From JAXDMK01 sp963765955 (GTDB lineage Bacteria; Actinomycetota; Acidimicrobiia; Acidimicrobiales; AC-14), in assembly GCA_963765955.1 (NCBI GenBank), contig CAVXYA010000002.1, positions 62,001 through 126,000 on the forward strand: a stretch of 64,000 bases of DNA, given 5' to 3'. Numbering within the stretch: position 1 is the stretch's first letter; every line of letters starts with the position of its first letter. Under the pieces are notes generated by a model. It saw only the letters and a list, made by a program, of their open reading frames with translations, did no database searches and was not told the origin of the DNA. The translations under genes were made by a program, and so were the position numbers. Of the stretch, positions 61,360 to 64,000 are shown piece by piece.

Positions 61360-61710
61360 TCAGAAGTCGACGCGACGGCGGGTCACCCGGCGGCGACCGG
61401 TCCGCACCTCCCTGACCGGGACCTCCCTGACCGGTAGCTCCCTCACGGGCACCTCCCGCACGACCTCCTTGACCGGCACCTCCCGCACCACCGGCTCGAC
61501 CTCGTCGACCAGGTCGCTCTGCACCACCGTGCGCCGGCCCCACCAGCCGTCGTCCCCGAAGAGCAGGAGGGTCGTCGCCAGGCCGATCACGCCGACGACC
61601 ATGAGGATCACGCCCACGGTGGCCAGGTCGATGCCCGACGCCTGCACGTCGACAGCGAAGGCAAGGATCGCGCCCACGGCGATGAGGAACACGCTGACAC
61701 CGATGCCCAT
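61360..61710 (-). CDS. DUF6458 membrane protein with REVPV-repeat tail
   Basis: 116 residues from ATG 61710 (ribosome site AGGAGGT). Two helices: MGIGVSVFLIAVGAILAFAV and IDLATVGVILMVVGVIGLAT, nearly identical to the gene at 1179. The cytoplasmic tail has six or so copies of (V)REVPV(R/K)E, for example VREVPVKEVVREVPVREL, then a basic end TGRRRVTRRRVDF. The DNA coding the repeat is itself a degenerate ~15-bp tandem repeat. Unknown function; the paralogue at the other end of the window lacks the repeats. Confidence 0.85.
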   Translation of the reverse strand: MGIGVSVFLIAVGAILAFAVDVQASGIDLATVGVILMVVGVIGLATTLLLFGDDGWWGRRTVVQSDLVDEVEPVVREVPVKEVVREVPVRELPVREVPVREVRTGRRRVTRRRVDF

Positions 61711-62048
61711 CACGACCTCCTGTCGATCCGCACGTCTGCCCGTGGCCTTTCCCCGCGCCCGATCCGGCCAATCCACAGGGTGAGGAGCCAAACTGCCCGG
61801 CCGATGCCGCCGACCAACGGTCCGCCAAACGGAATGCGGCAGTAGGGTGCCGGCGACGAAAGGGGGATGCGCCGTGCACCGTCGCTGAACGAGCTTCCAC
61901 CGTCGCCCGGTCGGGCGACCTTGGCCGCCACGAACCCGCGACGCGTCCGTCCCTCCGCTCCCCGTGGGCTGAAAGGACGGGTTCCTCGGGGCCTGCGGCC
62001 GTGGCATCTCCATCCCTGGCCACCTAGCCCGAGAGGAAAACCCTCCCC
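61711..62048. other. Divergent intergenic region, no gene seen
   Basis: 338 bases between the DUF6458 start and the acyl-CoA dehydrogenase start. Open frames here are short, proline/arginine-rich and have no family sequence. It should contain promoters for both directions; I see no convincing -10/-35 pair or operator. A GAGAGGAAAA purine run at 62031-62040 is the ribosome site of the downstream gene. Confidence 0.4.
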
Positions 62049-63200
62049 ATGCCCAAGCCCCACCTGGAAGCCCTGACCGCCATCGTGGCCGACGTCGTCA
62101 CCCCCGCTGCCGACGAGGTCGACCGCGCCGGCTCATTCCCCCGGGCGTCGATTACCGCCCTGGGCGAGAGCGGCCTGCTCGGGCTGGTCAGCTCGTCCGA
62201 GGTCGGCGGTGGCGGCCAGAGCCTCCTCGGCGCCGTCCCCGTGATCGAGCAGCTGGCCGCCGCCTGCGGGTCCACCGCCATGGTCGTGCTCATGCACTAC
62301 GCGGCGACCGCCATCATCGAGGCCCACGGACCTCGGGACGTACGGGAGGAGATCGCCGCCGGTCGCTGCCTCACCACCCTGGCCTTCTCCGAGGTCGGAT
62401 CCCGAAGCCACTTCTGGGCGCCCATGAGCTCGGCCCAGGGCTCAGGCGACGGCGATGGCGACGGCGACGGCGCCGTCCGGCTGGACGCCCGCAAGAGCTG
62501 GGTGACCGCCGCCGGGGAGGCCGACGTGTACGTGTGGTCCAGCCGGCCGTTGGCGGCCGAGGGGCCAATGACCATGTGGCTGCTGCGCTCCGACGCCCCC
62601 GGCCTGGAGGTCGCCGGCCGCTTCGATGGTCTGGGCCTGCGGGGAAACGATTCCCGGCCGGTGACGGCCGAGGGCGTGGTCGTCGGCCGGGACGCCATGC
62701 TCGGCCCCGACGGCGGCGGGCTCGACGTGGCCCTGGCGGTGGCGCTGCCCTGGTTCCTCGTCCTCAACGCCGCCTTCTCCCTCGGGCTGGCGGAGGCGGT
62801 GACGAAGGAGGCCACCGCCCACCTCACCCGCACCCGGCTGGAGCACCTCGACCAGTCGCTGGCCCAGCAGGTGCTCCCCCGCCACGACCTGGCCCGCATG
62901 CGGATCGAGACCGACCGCACCCGGGCCTTCCTCGACGACACCACCCGCGCCCTCACCCGGGCCCGGGAGGACGCCATGCTGCGGGTGCTGGAGGTCAAGG
63001 CGGTGGCGGCCGAGGCCGCCATCGCCGTCACCGACCTGGCCATGAAGGTGTGCGGCGGTGCCGCCTTCCGCCGGGAGCTGGGGGTCGAGCGCCGGTTCCG
63101 CGACGCCCGGGCGGCCCGGGTGATGGCCCCCACCACCGACGCCCTGCTCGACTTCGTCGGCCGGGTGATCTGCGACCTGCCCCTCCTCGACCCGGCATGA
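62049..63200 (+). CDS. Acyl-CoA dehydrogenase family protein
   Basis: 383 residues. N-domain: VADVVTPAADEVDRAGSFPR, LGLVSSSEVGGGGQSLLGAV; middle beta domain: TLAFSEVGSRSHFWAP and SWVTAAGEADVYVWSSRPLA; C-domain helices: AFSLGLAEAVTKEATAHLTR, MKVCGGAAFRRELGVERRFR, DARAARVMAPTTDALLDFVG. The usual catalytic Glu/Arg region (R-D...I..G) is present as RDARAARVMAPTTD, so substrate may differ from simple acyl-CoAs. A GDGDGDGDG insertion sits before the beta domain. It overlaps the next gene by 4 bases (ATGA). Confidence 0.88.
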   Translation: MPKPHLEALTAIVADVVTPAADEVDRAGSFPRASITALGESGLLGLVSSSEVGGGGQSLLGAVPVIEQLAAACGSTAMVVLMHYAATAIIEAHGPRDVREEIAAGRCLTTLAFSEVGSRSHFWAPMSSAQGSGDGDGDGDGAVRLDARKSWVTAAGEADVYVWSSRPLAAEGPMTMWLLRSDAPGLEVAGRFDGLGLRGNDSRPVTAEGVVVGRDAMLGPDGGGLDVALAVALPWFLVLNAAFSLGLAEAVTKEATAHLTRTRLEHLDQSLAQQVLPRHDLARMRIETDRTRAFLDDTTRALTRAREDAMLRVLEVKAVAAEAAIAVTDLAMKVCGGAAFRRELGVERRFRDARAARVMAPTTDALLDFVGRVICDLPLLDPA

Positions 63201-64000
63201 CCGCCCTGCTGATGGGCGCGGTCGCCTACGACCCCAAGGTGGTCACCATCTGGGAGGGGTTCCGGGCCTGGTTCCGCGACCAGGGACTCGACTTCGACTA
63301 CGTCCTCTACTCCCACTACGAGCGCCAGGTCGACGACCTGGTGGCCGGCCGCATCCACGCCGCCTGGAACTCGCCCCTGGCCTGGGTCCGCACGGTGCGC
63401 CGGGCCCCGGAGGCGAGGGCGCTCACCATGCGTGACACCGACCAGGACCTCACGTCGGTGGTGGTCGTGCGGGCCGACTCCGACATCGAGTCGGTGGCGG
63501 ACCTGGCCGGGCGGACGGTGGCGGCCGGGGCCGTCGACTCGCCCCAGGCCACGCTCATCCCCCTGGCCCACCTGCGGGGCTTGGGGGCCTCGGGGCTGGA
63601 GGTTCGGCGCTTCGACGTCGGCGTCGGCCTCCATGGCGATCACATCGGCGGCGAGCGGCAGGCGGCCCGGGCCCTGGCCGCCGGGGAGGTCGACGCCGCC
63701 TGCATGATCGACGCCAACCACCTGCTCTTCGTCCGGGAGGGGACGCTGGCCCCGGGCTCGACCCGGGTGCTGACCCAGACCGCCCCCTACGACCACTGCA
63801 ACATGACAGTGGTCGACGGGGTGGGCGGGGGCGACGTCGACCGCTTCGCGGAGATCCTCCTGTCGATGTCGTACGCCGACCCGACGGTGCGGCCGCTCCT
63901 CGACCTGGAGGGGCTCACCGAATGGCGGCCGGGCCGCACCACGGGCTACGCCGCACTGGAGGCGGCGGTCGACGGGACCGGTTTCTACGACGCCGAGGGC
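63197..64000 (+). CDS. PhnD/SsuA-like substrate-binding protein, 3' end outside the window
   Basis: At least 268 residues, open to the last base. It begins directly with the periplasmic-binding fold and no signal peptide (MTALLMGAVAYDPKVVTIWE), then YVLYSHYERQVDDLVAGRIH, AAWNSPLAWVRTV, VVVRADSDIESVADLAGRTV, AAGAVDSPQATLIPLAHLRG, VDAACMIDANHLLFVREGTL. This is the phosphonate/sulfonate-type binding fold, but the missing signal suggests a cytosolic sensor or enzyme-associated protein. Start codon overlaps the acyl-CoA dehydrogenase stop, so they are probably functionally linked. Confidence 0.8.
   Translation, partial: MTALLMGAVAYDPKVVTIWEGFRAWFRDQGLDFDYVLYSHYERQVDDLVAGRIHAAWNSPLAWVRTVRRAPEARALTMRDTDQDLTSVVVVRADSDIESVADLAGRTVAAGAVDSPQATLIPLAHLRGLGASGLEVRRFDVGVGLHGDHIGGERQAARALAAGEVDAACMIDANHLLFVREGTLAPGSTRVLTQTAPYDHCNMTVVDGVGGGDVDRFAEILLSMSYADPTVRPLLDLEGLTEWRPGRTTGYAALEAAVDGTGFYDAEG

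Overview
The window is a high-GC (roughly 70-75% by eye), densely packed chromosomal segment of an actinobacterium. GTG starts, 4-base ATGA/GTGA gene overlaps, BldC-like regulators, a LexA box of the actinobacterial type and many Thr/Pro-rich lipoproteins all fit Actinomycetota. An uncultured member of the Acidimicrobiia is my best guess, but there is no 16S gene here to prove it.

Layout. 1-3.6 kb: the 5' part of pgi, a DUF6458 membrane protein, a ferritin-like unknown, a decayed permease/lipoprotein patch and two divergent BldC-like regulators. 3.6-11 kb: one tightly coupled minus-strand operon of four ATP-grasp enzymes that end in an inositol-phosphate-kinase-like FPG(Y/F)KG motif, a mannitol-1-phosphate-dehydrogenase-like enzyme and an MFS transporter with a long coiled-coil tail. 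This is one of the two candidate new systems. 11-13.3 kb: tdh-kbl threonine catabolism. 14.6-17 kb: a low-GC mini-island between a complete tRNA-Val(CAC) gene and a copy of its 3' half, carrying an HsdR-N protein and an ion-channel protein.

17-29 kb: glycosyltransferase, MscS channel, then a five-gene block (acyl reductase-HAD fusion, zinc dehydrogenase, LarA-like protein, PlsC acyltransferase, alphaproteobacterial-type NAD kinase) that looks like a lipid/alcohol module. It is followed by a VOC protein and SOS-controlled dinB. 29-36 kb: a proline-rich lipoprotein with a ferritin-like protein, gltB without gltD, and an iron-dependent HDO-family oxidase.

36.3-42 kb: a second candidate system, a minus-strand operon of SbnA, SbnB, an atypical carbamoyltransferase, a PrmC-like methyltransferase, a GCS2-type carboxylate-amine ligase and a CDGSH protein. 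SbnA+SbnB make L-2,3-diaminopropionate. A carbamoyltransferase and a ligase next to them suggest a ureido-diaminopropionate-containing small molecule. 42-45 kb: MMPL exporter with a tandem operator and a TetR gene. 46-50 kb: septum-formation-type membrane protein and aconitase. 50-56 kb: a secreted DNRLRE/PA14/RHS-repeat protein broken by many frameshifts. 56-64 kb: LuxR regulator, a stand-alone long-tailed ribosomal protein S18, cystathionine gamma-synthase-like enzyme, a GAF-GAF-SpoIIE-HATPase regulator, a second DUF6458 protein, an acyl-CoA dehydrogenase and a truncated PhnD-like binding protein.

Caveat: at least eight otherwise healthy genes contain single frameshifts, mostly at short G/C runs where adding or removing one base restores the family sequence. 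This looks like residual assembly error more than gene decay, so frameshifted entries are given as whole genes with the break position stated.
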